In this document: positions 9,318 through 18,520 of the stretch, piece after piece
How positions within the stretch are numbered: the first letter of the stretch is position 1
Layout of the letters: the number at the start of each line of letters is the position of its first letter
NCBI GenBank assembly: GCA_963840925.1
Contig: CAWJAY010000045.1
Location: 53,270 to 117,269, forward strand
Direction: 5' to 3'
Length of the DNA: 64,000 nucleotides
Source of the DNA: DATAOG01 sp963840925
GTDB lineage: Bacteria; Pseudomonadota; Alphaproteobacteria; Geminicoccales; Geminicoccaceae
Notes under the pieces: model-generated
Databases searched by the model: none
What the model saw: only the letters and a program-made list of their open reading frames with translations
What the model was told of the DNA's origin: nothing
Position numbers and translations under genes: made by a program

Positions 9318-10463
9318 ATGGTTGACGACGGCGACGAGCGCCAGATCCTCGATGCGATCGAGCGCTGGCTCGAGCGCGAGGTCCGCCCGCGGGTGATCGA
9401 GCTGGAGCGGGCCGATACCTGCGCGCCCGAGCTGATCGAGCAGATGCAGGCGTTCGGCCTGTTCGGCGCGACGATCGCGCCCGAGCACGGCGGGCTTGGG
9501 CTCTCGGCGCTGACCTACGCCCGGATCGTGGCCCGGATCGCCGAGGTCTGGATCGCGCTGCCCGGCTATTTCAACACCCATCTGATCATGGCCGAGCTGG
9601 TCCAGCGCTTCGGCACTCAGTCTCAGAAAGAACGGTTCCTGCCGCGCTTTGCGACCGGCGAGCTGCGCGGCGGGCTGGCGCTGACCGAGGCCGACGGCGG
9701 CACCGACCTGCAGGCGATCCGGACCCGCGCGGTGCGCGTGGGCGAGCGCTATCTGATCAACGGCGCCAAGACCTGGATCACCAACGGCATCGGCGGCTCC
9801 TGCTTTGCGCTGCTGGTCAAGACCGACCCCGCGGCCGAGCCGCGCCACCTCGGCATGTCGCTGGTCCTGGCCGAGAAGGGCCCGGGCTTCCGGGTCGGGC
9901 GAGCGTTGGCAAAGCTCGGGTACCATGGCATCGAGTTGGCCGAGCTGTTCTTCGAGGACTATGCGGTCCCGGCGGATTGCCTGATCGGCGGCATCGAGGG
10001 CCAGGGCTTTGCCCAGGTCATGGCCGGGCTCGAGCTCGGCCGGATCAACGTCGCCGCCCGCAGCGTCGGGCTGGCCAAGGCCGCACTCGATGCCTCGCTC
10101 GACTACGCCAGCGTCCGGAAAACCTTCGGCAAACCGATCGCCGAGCATCAGGCGATCGGGCTCAAGCTCGCCGAGATGGCGACCCGGACCGAGGCCGCCC
10201 GGCTGCTGACCGAAGCCGCCGCGCAGGCCTACGACCGCGGCGAGCGCGCCGACCTCGCCGCCGGCATGGCCAAGTACTTCGCCTCCGAGACCGCGCTCGA
10301 GAACAGCCTGGAGGCGATGCGGATCCACGGCGCCGCCGGCTATTCCAAGGCCTACCCGATCGAGCGCTACTACCGGGACGCGCCGCTGCTTTGCATCGGC
10401 GAGGGCACCAACGAGATCCAGCGCCTGATCATTGCCAAGCAGCTGATCGCCCGGTCGCGTTGA
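9318..10463 (+). CDS. Acyl-CoA dehydrogenase
   Basis: A 381-residue FAD enzyme of normal family length. Visible motifs are LALTEADGGTDLQAIRTRA near residue 117, KTWITNG near 152, GRINVAARSVG near 236, and the catalytic base E361 in LCIGEGTNEIQ near the end. It should form an alpha-beta double bond in an acyl-CoA and pass electrons to electron-transfer flavoprotein. Chain specificity is unknown; the nearby CoA-transferase, MaoC and CitE-like genes suggest a short branched or dicarboxylic acid such as a glutaryl- or methylsuccinyl-type substrate (inference). Confidence 0.9.
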   Translation: MVDDGDERQILDAIERWLEREVRPRVIELERADTCAPELIEQMQAFGLFGATIAPEHGGLGLSALTYARIVARIAEVWIALPGYFNTHLIMAELVQRFGTQSQKERFLPRFATGELRGGLALTEADGGTDLQAIRTRAVRVGERYLINGAKTWITNGIGGSCFALLVKTDPAAEPRHLGMSLVLAEKGPGFRVGRALAKLGYHGIELAELFFEDYAVPADCLIGGIEGQGFAQVMAGLELGRINVAARSVGLAKAALDASLDYASVRKTFGKPIAEHQAIGLKLAEMATRTEAARLLTEAAAQAYDRGERADLAAGMAKYFASETALENSLEAMRIHGAAGYSKAYPIERYYRDAPLLCIGEGTNEIQRLIIAKQLIARSR

Positions 10464-10671
10464 CGCGGGGAGCCACGGAGCTATGCTCCGAGCGCCTCGG
10501 GATCGGTTGGTATCCGTCGGCTGCCACCGGAACGCAGCACCAAAAAGCTCCGCATAGTCAGGGCATAATCTTGTGTGCCGCGGCTGTTGAGACAGCGCGT
10601 GCGCTCAAAGGCGCGCTGGCAGAGAAGCCACCGGCCGGATCGAGAGGGCGATCCAGCGGCGGGAGCTGACA

Positions 10672-11661
10672 ATGACACGGGGTTCTGCGGTCAGGTCGGA
10701 AGATCGCGCGACGGCGGGCAAAGCGCCTGCCCGGGAGGAGATGGTCTGGATCCCGGGCGGCGTCTTCGCCATGGGGTCCGACCGGCACTATCCGGAGGAA
10801 GCCCCGGCGCACCGCGTGCGGGTCGAAGGCTTTTGGATCGACCGCACGCCGGTCACCAACCGCGACTTCCTCCGCTTCGTCAAGGCGACCGGCCACGTCA
10901 CGGTCGCCGAGATTGCCCCCGATCCCAACGACTATCCGGGCGCGCTGCCGCACATGCTGCGGGCGGGCTCGCTGGTCTTCAGCCCGCCCAATGGCGCCGT
11001 CGACCTCACCGACTGGTCGCAGTGGTGGCGCTTCAAGTTCGGCGCCGACTGGCGACGGCCCTATGGCCCGCGCAGCTCGATCGCCGGACTGCACGATCAT
11101 CCGGTCGTTCACGTCGCCTACCGGGACGCGGAGGCCTATGCCAAGTGGGCCGGCAAGGAGCTGCCGACCGAAGCGGAATGGGAGTTCGCCGCGCGCGGCG
11201 GGCTGGAGGGCGCCGAGTTCGCCTGGGGCGACGAGTTCGCGCCGGGCGGCCGCCAGATGGCGAACACCTGGCAGGGCGGCTTCCCGAACGAGAACACCCG
11301 CCTCGACGGCTTCGAGCGCACCTCGCCGGTGACCGCATTCCCGCCGAACGGCTGTGGTCTCCACGATATGATCGGCAACGTTTGGGAATGGACCACCGAC
11401 TGGTTCACCGCCCAGCACGAGGCCGACGCGTCCAAGCCGTGCTGCATCCCGGACAGCCCGCGCGGCGGACGGGAGCAGGAAAGCTATGACCCCTGCCAGC
11501 CGCAGATCAGGATTCCGCGCAAGGTGATCAAGGGCGGCTCGCACCTGTGCGCGCCCAACTATTGCCGGCGCTACCGTCCGGCCGCACGCCACGCTCAGCC
11601 GGTCGACACCTCGACCAGCCACGTCGGGTTCCGCTGCGTGGTTCGCGCCCCCGCAAGCTGA
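10672..11661 (+). CDS. Formylglycine-generating enzyme (FGE/SUMF1), sulfatase maturation
   Basis: This 329-residue protein oxidises the active-site cysteine of sulfatases to formylglycine. It shows the FGE fold signature from MVWIPGGVFAMGSD (residue ~25) through WIDRTPVTNRDFLRFV, LPTEAEWEFAARGG and GNVWEWTTDW. The copper-binding pair of true FGEs is present as C293 and C298 in GGSHLCAPNYCRRYRP, which separates it from EgtB or other SUMF-fold proteins lacking it. No signal peptide is evident, so it probably acts in the cytoplasm before export. It starts the sulfatase island, and the first sulfatase follows 36 bp downstream, so it likely matures all active sulfatases in the cluster. Confidence 0.93.
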   Translation: MTRGSAVRSEDRATAGKAPAREEMVWIPGGVFAMGSDRHYPEEAPAHRVRVEGFWIDRTPVTNRDFLRFVKATGHVTVAEIAPDPNDYPGALPHMLRAGSLVFSPPNGAVDLTDWSQWWRFKFGADWRRPYGPRSSIAGLHDHPVVHVAYRDAEAYAKWAGKELPTEAEWEFAARGGLEGAEFAWGDEFAPGGRQMANTWQGGFPNENTRLDGFERTSPVTAFPPNGCGLHDMIGNVWEWTTDWFTAQHEADASKPCCIPDSPRGGREQESYDPCQPQIRIPRKVIKGGSHLCAPNYCRRYRPAARHAQPVDTSTSHVGFRCVVRAPAS

Positions 11662-11697
11662 GGCAGAGCGCGATCGATCAGACCAGGGAGCGAGCCG

Positions 11698-14085
11698 ATG
11701 CCGAGCAAAGCTGCCCTCAAGTCGAGGATCATCCCGTCGGTTGCGGCCGCGGCGCTGTGCGCCGTTGCTGGCGCGTCCCCGAGCGCACAGCAGCAGACCG
11801 CACCAGCTCCCGCATTGCAGGGTTCGTTCGCGCTGCCGCGACCGGACTTCCGCTTCAAAGGCGAGGTCGGCCGCACCTACCAGGACTCCGATCCTGCGAC
11901 CTTCCCGCAGATCGTGCGGCCGCCCGAGGGTGCGCCCAACATCGTGCTGATCCTGCTCGACGACGTCGGCTTTGGACAGTTCAGCGTGTTCGGCGGCGGC
12001 GTAGCGTCCCCGAACATGGAGAGACTCGCAGCGCAGGGCCTGCGCTACAACCGCTTTCACACGACCGCACTGTGCTCGCCGACGCGGGCTGCCTTGCTCT
12101 GCGGCCGCAATCACCACGTGACCGGCAACGGCAGCATTACCGAAGCCGCCACCGGCTACGACGGCTACACTGGCATCATTCCGAAAAGCACCGGAACTGT
12201 GGCCGAAATTCTGCGCCAGAATGGCTATGCCACCGCCTGGGTGGGCAAGAACCACAACACGCCAGTTTGGGAAACCAGTGAGATCGGACCGTTCGACCGC
12301 TGGGCCAACGGCCTGGGCTTCGATTACTTCTACGGCTTCAATTCCGGAGACACGAGCCAGTACGAGCCGATCCTGTACGAGAACCGCAACCGCGTGCCGC
12401 GGTCGAACGATCCGAACTACCACCTGTCCACCAACATCGCCGACAAGTCGATCGCCTGGATGCAAAAGGTGAAAGCCATCGACCCCGAGCGGCCCTTCTT
12501 CCTCTATGTCGCCCCGGGTGCCACCCACTCGCCGCACCAGGCGCCGAAGGCGTGGATCGACAGGTTCAAGGGCCAGTTCGACATGGGCTGGGACCGTTAC
12601 CGCGAGATGACGTTCGAACGCCAGAAGCAACTCGGCGTCATTCCAGCGGATGCCAAGCTCACGCCGCGCCCGGCCGGCCTGGAGGCCTGGGATGCGCTCA
12701 ATGCCGACCAGAAACGTCTCTATGCACGCATGATGGAAGTCTTCGCCGGTTACGGCGCCCATGTCGATCACGAGATCGGGCGCGTGCTCGATGCCGTCTC
12801 GAAGCTTCCGGATACCGACAACACGCTGATCATCTACATCGTCGGCGACAATGGTTCATCGGCCGAGGGCGGCCCCGACGGCTCGACCAACGAGAACGCG
12901 TTTTTCAACAGCATCCTGGAGACCTGGCAGGATAACCTCAAAGTCATCGACGAGCTGGGCGGCCCGAAGCACTTTAATCACTTCCCGTCCGCCTGGGCCT
13001 GGGCAATGGATACGCCGTTCCAATGGACCAAGCAGGTCGCCTCGCACTTCGGCGGAACGCGCAATCCGATGATCGTCTCCTGGCCGGCGAAGATCACCGA
13101 TCAGGGCGGGCTGCGCAGCCAGTTCCATCACGTCATCGACATCATGCCGACGTTGCTGGACGTGGCCGGCGTGCAGGCGCCAGATGTTCTCAACGGCGTG
13201 CCGCAGAAGCCGATCGAGGGCGTCAGCCTGACCTACACGTTCGGGGACGCCAAGGCCGCCGACCGGCGCAAGCTCCAGGTCTTCGAGATGGGCGTCAATC
13301 GAGGCCTGTACCAGGACGGCTGGTTTGCCTCCTCGATGTCCTTCGTGCCATGGCAGCCGGTGCGCACCGGCTTCGACGTCGATCGGGCCAAGTGGGAGCT
13401 TTACCACATCGAGCAGGACTTCTCGCAGGCCGACGACCTCGCGCCGTCGAACCCCGAGAAGCTCCGCGCGCTGCAGGACCTGTGGTGGGCCGAGGCGGCG
13501 CGCAACGACATCCTGCCGCTGGACTGGCGCGGCCCGGAGCGCTTTTCGGTCGAGCTGACCGGCAAGCCGAGCCTTGCCGCCGGACGCAAGACGTTCGTTT
13601 ACGAGACGCCGCTCGCGGCGCTGCCCGAAGCTGCCGCGCCCGACCTGAAGAACAAGTCGTTCACGATCACCGCCGAGGCGGAAATCCCGACGGGTGGCGC
13701 GGACGGGATGATCTTCACCCAAGGCGGCTTCACCGGCGGCTGGGGCTTCTACATGCGGCAAGGCAAGCTCGTCGGCCTGCACAATCACGTCGCCCTCGAA
13801 CGCTACCGGGTCGTCTCTACCGAGCCGGTGCCGAGCGGCAAGGTCACGTTGGCGATGGACTTCAAATACGACGGCGACGGCACGGCGATGGGCGGCACGA
13901 TGACGCTGCTCGCCAACGGCAGGAAGATCGGCGAAGGCCGGATCGGACAGACGACGCCGTTCAAATATGCGCTGGCCGAGGGGCAGGACATCGGCGAGGA
14001 CACCGGCTCGCCGATCGACTTCAGCTACACGCCGCCGTTCGAATTCACCGGCAAGCTCGGGAAGGTGACGGTGGAGCTGAAATAG
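11698..14085 (+). CDS. Secreted arylsulfatase, large type (sulfatase 1)
   Basis: A 795-residue sulfatase with an N-terminal signal peptide ending near ASPSAQQ. Metal ligands appear in NIVLILLDDVGFG, the formylglycine site is C126 in LCSPTRAALLCGRN (consensus CxPxR), and the aspartate-asparagine pair is in YIVGDNGSS. It is intact and longer than typical 500-residue arylsulfatases; after residue ~620 it has a C-terminal beta-rich part (FTITAEAEIPTGGADG onward) like large bacterial arylsulfatases of the Pseudomonas AtsA type and related alkylsulfatases. It follows the FGE gene by 36 bp and is followed by a GC hairpin. Substrate unknown. Confidence 0.92.
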   Translation: MPSKAALKSRIIPSVAAAALCAVAGASPSAQQQTAPAPALQGSFALPRPDFRFKGEVGRTYQDSDPATFPQIVRPPEGAPNIVLILLDDVGFGQFSVFGGGVASPNMERLAAQGLRYNRFHTTALCSPTRAALLCGRNHHVTGNGSITEAATGYDGYTGIIPKSTGTVAEILRQNGYATAWVGKNHNTPVWETSEIGPFDRWANGLGFDYFYGFNSGDTSQYEPILYENRNRVPRSNDPNYHLSTNIADKSIAWMQKVKAIDPERPFFLYVAPGATHSPHQAPKAWIDRFKGQFDMGWDRYREMTFERQKQLGVIPADAKLTPRPAGLEAWDALNADQKRLYARMMEVFAGYGAHVDHEIGRVLDAVSKLPDTDNTLIIYIVGDNGSSAEGGPDGSTNENAFFNSILETWQDNLKVIDELGGPKHFNHFPSAWAWAMDTPFQWTKQVASHFGGTRNPMIVSWPAKITDQGGLRSQFHHVIDIMPTLLDVAGVQAPDVLNGVPQKPIEGVSLTYTFGDAKAADRRKLQVFEMGVNRGLYQDGWFASSMSFVPWQPVRTGFDVDRAKWELYHIEQDFSQADDLAPSNPEKLRALQDLWWAEAARNDILPLDWRGPERFSVELTGKPSLAAGRKTFVYETPLAALPEAAAPDLKNKSFTITAEAEIPTGGADGMIFTQGGFTGGWGFYMRQGKLVGLHNHVALERYRVVSTEPVPSGKVTLAMDFKYDGDGTAMGGTMTLLANGRKIGEGRIGQTTPFKYALAEGQDIGEDTGSPIDFSYTPPFEFTGKLGKVTVELK

Positions 14086-14158
14086 AGAGTTAGCGCGAAT
14101 CGGCTGCAACTCAATGCGGGAGGGAACAACGAGCAGCAACCGGTCGGTCTGGCATGGA

Positions 14159-14184
14159 CCCTCGCCGCCGACACTTGGCGAGGG
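14159..14184. terminator. GC-rich hairpin after sulfatase 1
   Basis: Perfect 8-bp inverted repeat (CCCTCGCC / GGCGAGGG) with a 10-nt loop, 73 bp past the sulfatase 1 stop. There is no T-run, so it may be an attenuator or RNA-stabilising stem. A near-identical hairpin follows sulfatase 2. Confidence 0.55.
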
Positions 14185-14254
14185 CCTCGCGGCCGCAACC
14201 ACCACTCCGCCCGCACCAGCAGCAGTCAGGGTAGCCCGCGAGAACCTTCATAAC

Positions 14255-14446
14255 TCAAAGAGTGTCGAGGACCTCGAGAAAGGCAAACCGGTGGAAGTCC
14301 GTATCCCGTGTGCAGATCCGGCAGATCCCATGCTCGCGCATCAGAATGGCCGTGTGCGCATCGTGGAGCAGGGCGACGACGGATGCCCAGCCGTGCGGCG
14401 CACGCCACGGCCGCTTCGCGCCCCGCGGATGGGTGGTCAGAGGCAC
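14255..14446 (-). pseudogene. Truncated PIN-domain toxin (VapC remnant)
   Basis: From a GTG at 14446, immediately after the antitoxin stop, the minus strand encodes about 63 residues whose end (LLHDAHTAILMREHGI, then TRDTDFHRF) matches the C-terminal part of PIN-domain ribonuclease toxins. The aspartates of that half are present, but the N-terminal half with the first catalytic aspartate is missing, so the toxin is probably inactive. The layout antitoxin-then-toxin is kept, which suggests an internal deletion of a former vapBC module lying against the sulfatase operon. Confidence 0.62.
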
Positions 14447-14449
14447 GCG

Positions 14450-14677
14450 CTAGCACCCTTCCATCGCCTGGTACAGGGCGTTCCGGTCCGCGATGTCGAC
14501 GAACGCGCCGCCACTGCGGAAGGTCGGCAGGGGCGCGAGCTCCGCGGTCCCTTTCTGGGCTTGGAATAGGTTGCGCAGTGCGGTCTCGACCAGGTCGGAC
14601 ATCGTCCGCCCCTGGCGCGCCGCCTCGCGCCTGAGCTCTGCCACGGCCGTGTCGTCGATGTTGAGCGTGGTCTTCAT
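14450..14677 (-). CDS. Ribbon-helix-helix antitoxin (VapB-like)
   Basis: A 75-residue protein with MKTTLNIDDTAVAELRREAA at the start and GRTMSDLVETALRNLF next, the usual ribbon-helix-helix layout in which an N-terminal strand binds DNA and the following helices dimerise. The C-terminal half (FRSGGAFVDIADRNALYQAM) is the type of tail that wraps a PIN toxin. It sits directly upstream of a truncated VapC on the minus strand and is divergent from sulfatase 2. With the toxin broken, it may be an orphan. Confidence 0.78.
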   Translation of the reverse strand: MKTTLNIDDTAVAELRREAARQGRTMSDLVETALRNLFQAQKGTAELAPLPTFRSGGAFVDIADRNALYQAMEGC

Positions 14678-14833
14678 ATCGAAAACCCTAAGAGCCGGAT
14701 GGCGATACGTCCAGCGCCCGGGAGGAGACACGCTTTGACAAGCAGCGTCCTGGCCCCGGGGCCCATACCGCGCTTGCGGTGCGTCGTTCGACAGGCGCAC
14801 CGGGAAGACGAACCAGAAGAGAGGGAGCAAGCC

Positions 14834-16465
14834 ATGAGCACGGATGCCAGGAATTCCGACGGCGTGCCTGATCGCGCCGCGGAAGAAGCGCCGAGCGCTC
14901 ACGGTCTCGGTCTGCGCAACCTTCTGCTTGCCGGAACGGTGGCGGTCTTCGCGTTTGCCGCGCCGCCGCTCACTGCCCAGGAGCAGCAGAACCCCAACAT
15001 CCTGGTGATCTGGGGCGACGACATCGGCTGGTACAACATCAGCGCCTACAACCTCGGCGTGATGGGCTACCAGACGCCCAACATCGACCGGATCGCGCGC
15101 GAGGGCGCGCTGTTCACCGACTGGTACGGGCAGCAGAGCTGCACCGCCGGGCGGGCGGCGTTCCTCACCGGCCAGTCGCCGATCCGCACCGGCCTGACCA
15201 AGGTCGGCCTGCCGGGGGCCGACCTCGGCCTCAAGGAGGAGGACCCGACGATCGCCGGGCTGCTCAAGAACCACGGCTACATGACGGGCCAGTACGGCAA
15301 GAACCACCTGGGCGACCGCGACGAGCACATGCCGACCCATCACGGCTTCGACGAGTTCTTCGGCAACCTCTACCACCTGAACGCCGAGGAGGAGCCGGAG
15401 AACCCCGACTATCCGAAGGACCCGGCGTTCAAGGAGAGGTTCGGCCCGCGCGGCGTGATCAAGTCGATCGCCAATCCGGATGGCAACCAGAAGATCGAGG
15501 ACACCGGCCCGCTGACCAGGAAGCGGATGGAGACGGTCGACGAGGAGGTGACCGATGGCGCGCTCGACTTCATCGACCGGGCGCACGACGCGGACAAGCC
15601 GTTCTTCCTGTGGTGGAACTCGACCCGGATGCACATCTGGACCCACCTCAAGGCCGCGTCCCAGGGCATGACCGGCATCGGCATCTATCCCGACGGCATG
15701 GTCGAGCACGACGGCATGGTCGGGCAGCTGCTCGACAAGCTCGACGAGCTCGGCATCGCCGACAACACGATCGTGATGTACTCGACCGACAACGGCGCCG
15801 AGGTGATGAGCTGGCCCGACGGCGGCACGACGCCGTTCCGCGGCGAGAAGAACACCCAGTGGGAAGGCGGCTACCGCGTCCCGACCCTGATCCGATGGCC
15901 GGGCGTGATCGAGCCGGGCACGATCTACAACGACGTGTTCGCGCACGAGGACATGCTGCCGACGCTGCTGGCGGCGGCCGGCGAGGCGGACATCAAGGAG
16001 AAGCTGCAAGAAGGGCCACTCGGCCATGGGCCGCGACTACAAGGTCCACCTCGACGGCTACAACCTGCTGCCGTACTTCAAGGGCGAGGAGCAGGAGGCG
16101 CCGCGCAAGGAGTTCCTGTACTGGACCGACGACGGCGACCTGCGGCGCTCCGCTACGATCAGTGGAAGCTGCACTTCCTGGAGCAGCGGGCGCACGGCTT
16201 CGACGTGTGGGAGGAGCCGTTCGTCCAGCTCCGCCTGCCGAAGCTGTTCACGGTGCGCGGCGATCCGTTCGAGCGCGCCGACGAGGAGGGCATCGGCTAC
16301 GACAAATGGCGCCTGGAGCGCGCGTTCGCGCTGGTGCCGGCGCAGGCGTTCGTGGCGAACTGGCTGCAGAGCTTCAAGGAGTTCCCGCCCCGCCAGAAGG
16401 CCGCGACCTTCGGCATCGACCAGGTCATGGACCAGCTGACCTCCGGCGGCCCCGGCAGCAACTGA
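14834..16465 (+). CDS. Arylsulfatase, CTAGR type (sulfatase 2), two frameshifts
   Basis: Starts at ATG 14834 after a purine-rich ribosome site (GAGGGAGCAAGCC) with a hydrophobic signal (LRNLLLAGTVAVFAFAAPPL). Metal site NILVIWGDDIG, formylglycine cysteine C103 in QSCTAGRAAFLTGQ (alanine instead of the usual proline), and STDNGAEVMSWPDGG are visible. The frame is lost at about 16007 by an extra C before AAG and regained near 16143, where one G seems missing (CTGCGGCG for CTGGCGGCG); between them the +1 frame encodes VHLDGYNLLPYFKG, typical of the family. The corrected protein is about 543 residues. It is a close paralogue of sulfatases 3 and 4. Confidence 0.85.
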   Translation: MSTDARNSDGVPDRAAEEAPSAHGLGLRNLLLAGTVAVFAFAAPPLTAQEQQNPNILVIWGDDIGWYNISAYNLGVMGYQTPNIDRIAREGALFTDWYGQQSCTAGRAAFLTGQSPIRTGLTKVGLPGADLGLKEEDPTIAGLLKNHGYMTGQYGKNHLGDRDEHMPTHHGFDEFFGNLYHLNAEEEPENPDYPKDPAFKERFGPRGVIKSIANPDGNQKIEDTGPLTRKRMETVDEEVTDGALDFIDRAHDADKPFFLWWNSTRMHIWTHLKAASQGMTGIGIYPDGMVEHDGMVGQLLDKLDELGIADNTIVMYSTDNGAEVMSWPDGGTTPFRGEKNTQWEGGYRVPTLIRWPGVIEPGTIYNDVFAHEDMLPTLLAAAGEADIKEKLQEGPLGHGPRLQGPPRRLQPAAVLQGRGAGGAAQGVPVLDRRRRPAALRYDQWKLHFLEQRAHGFDVWEEPFVQLRLPKLFTVRGDPFERADEEGIGYDKWRLERAFALVPAQAFVANWLQSFKEFPPRQKAATFGIDQVMDQLTSGGPGSN

Positions 16466-16478
16466 CCACCCCGAGATA

Positions 16479-16508
16479 GGCCCTCGCCGCGGACGGTTGG
16501 CGAGGGCC
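16479..16508. terminator. GC-rich hairpin after sulfatase 2
   Basis: Perfect 10-bp inverted repeat (GGCCCTCGCC / GGCGAGGGCC) with a 10-nt loop, 13 bp past the sulfatase 2 stop. Stem and loop resemble the hairpin after sulfatase 1, so it may be a repeated element copied with the sulfatase genes. No T-run follows. Confidence 0.6.
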
Positions 16509-16537
16509 ATTGCCCAGATCATGAAAGGGAGGAAGCG

Positions 16538-18361
16538 ATGAGCACTGATGCCCACGAGCGCCGGCAGCGGGCCGCAAGGCGAATCGGATCAGAATGCGGA
16601 CGCTCAGGGTCTCAGTCGGCGCAACCTTCTCCTTTCGGGCACGACGCTTGCTGCGGCATCCGCGTTGGGATCGGTCGCGCCGGTGCGAAGCGCGCAGGCG
16701 CAGGCCAGCGGCACGGCAGGCGCCAAGCCGAACATCCTCGTCATCTTCGGCGACGACATCGGCATCGCGAACATCAGCGCCTACTCGCACGGGCTGATGG
16801 GCTACCAGACGCCGAACATCGACCGCATCGCCCGCGAGGGCATCATGTTCCTCCACTACTACGGCGAGCAGTCGTGCACCGCGGGGCGCGCGGCGTTTCT
16901 CACCGGCCAGCACGGCATTCGCACCGGGCTGACCAAGGTGGGCTTCCCCGGCGCGCCGATGGGCATGAGCCAGCTCGATCCCTCGATCGGCGGACTGCTC
17001 AAGAATCTCGGCTACGCCACCGGCCAGTTCGGCAAGAACCACGTCGGCGATCGCAACGAGACGCTGCCGACCGTGAACGGGTTCGACGAGTTCTTCGGCA
17101 ACCTCTACCACCTCAACGCCGAGGAGGAGCCGGAGCTGCCGGACTATCCGAAGGACCCGGCCTATCTTGCCAAGTTCGGGCCGCGCGGCGTGCTGCGGTG
17201 CAAGGCGACCGATACGGACGATCCCGACCGAGGATCCGCGCTTCGGCAGGGTCGGCAAGCAGACGATCGAGGACACCGGCGCGCTCACCAAGAAGCGCAT
17301 GGAGACGATCGACGACGAGACCTCGGCCGCGGCGATCGACTTCATGCAGCGGCAGCAGGCGGCGGGCAAGCCGTTCTTCTGCTGGTTCAACTCGACGCGC
17401 ATGCACCTGCGCACGCACGTCCGCGAAAGCCATCGCGGCCGCTACCAGCACGGCGACAGCGAGTACATCGACGGCATGATCGAGCACGATGACACCGTCG
17501 GCAGCGTGCTCAAGGCGCTCGACGACATGGGCATCGCGGACAACACCATCGTCGTCTACACGACCGACAACGGCCCGCACATGAACACCTGGCCGGACGG
17601 CGCCATGACCTGGTTCCGCTCCGAGAAGAACACCAACTGGGAGGGCGCCTTCCGCGTGCCGTGCTTCGTCCGCTGGCCGGGCGTGATCGAGCCCGGGCAC
17701 GGTCACCAACGAGCTGATGAGCCACAACGACTGGATCCCGACGCTGTGCGCGATCGCCGGCGAGCCGGACATCGTCGAGCAAGCTCAAGCAGGGCTACAC
17801 GGCCAACGGGCTCGACTACAAGGTGCACCTGGACGGGTACGACCAGTCCGAGTTCCTGCGCACCGTCGAGAGGCACCGCGGCCGACAACAACGGGGTCAA
17901 GAGCGCGCGCGACAAGTTCTTCTACTCCGACGACGACGGCCTGCTCGTCGCCATGCGGCAAGGGCGACTACAAGTACGTGTTCTCGGAACAGCGGGCACC
18001 CGGCACGATGCAGGTGTGGGCCGAGCCGTTCACGACGCTGCGTCTGCAGAAGATCTACAACCTGTTCCAGGACCCGTTCGAGCGCGCCGACATCACGTCC
18101 AACACTTACTGGGACTGGAACCTCAACCACGTCGGATCGATGTACGGCGTGATGGACGAGGTCTTCAAGTTCGCCGAGACGTTCAAGGAGTTCCCGCCGC
18201 GCTCGTTCCCGCCGAGCTTCAATCCGGCGAACATCATGGAAGCGACGATCGACGGCATCAAACAACGACGGGCGCTGAAGGAGAGTCTCGACCTCGAGAG
18301 GATTCGCGGCGGGCTGAACAAGATGATCGATGAGGCCCTCCAGCATCGCGGGGCGCAGTAA
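16538..18361 (+). CDS. Arylsulfatase, CTAGR type (sulfatase 3), Tat signal, many frameshifts
   Basis: The start ATG (16538) follows AAAGGGAGGAAGCG. A twin-arginine signal (LSRRNLLLSGTTLAAAS) precedes NILVIFGDDIG, the formylglycine motif SCTAGRAAFLTGQ and TTDNGPHMNTWPDG. The protein must be pieced together from all three frames: apparent single-base insertions at about 16553, 17217, 17695, 17780, 17873 and 17959. Corrected, it reads through DYKVHLDGYDQSEFLRT and MQVWAEPFTTLRLQKIYNLF to LNKMIDEALQHRGAQ at 18361. Either the gene is dead or the consensus is poor here. Paralogue of sulfatases 2 and 4; role would be periplasmic sulfate-ester cleavage. Confidence 0.8.
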
Positions 18362-18372
18362 CGACCGTTGCA

Positions 18373-18394
18373 TCGCCCGGTCCGCCACGGGCGA
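18373..18394. terminator. Hairpin after sulfatase 3
   Basis: Inverted repeat TCGCCCG / CGGGCGA with an 8-nt loop, 11 bp after the sulfatase 3 stop. No T-run. It is similar in position, but not in sequence, to the hairpins after sulfatases 1 and 2. Confidence 0.45.
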
Positions 18395-18520
18395 GCCGGG
18401 GTGAACCGCGTCCTCTCCGAGCCGCCGTCCCGCTGGCTTCTGGAGTCATGTCGGGACGCCGTGTATCGTCCGACCCCCAGCACGTCATGAAAACCAACCA
18501 AGACACGAAAGGGGAGCGTA

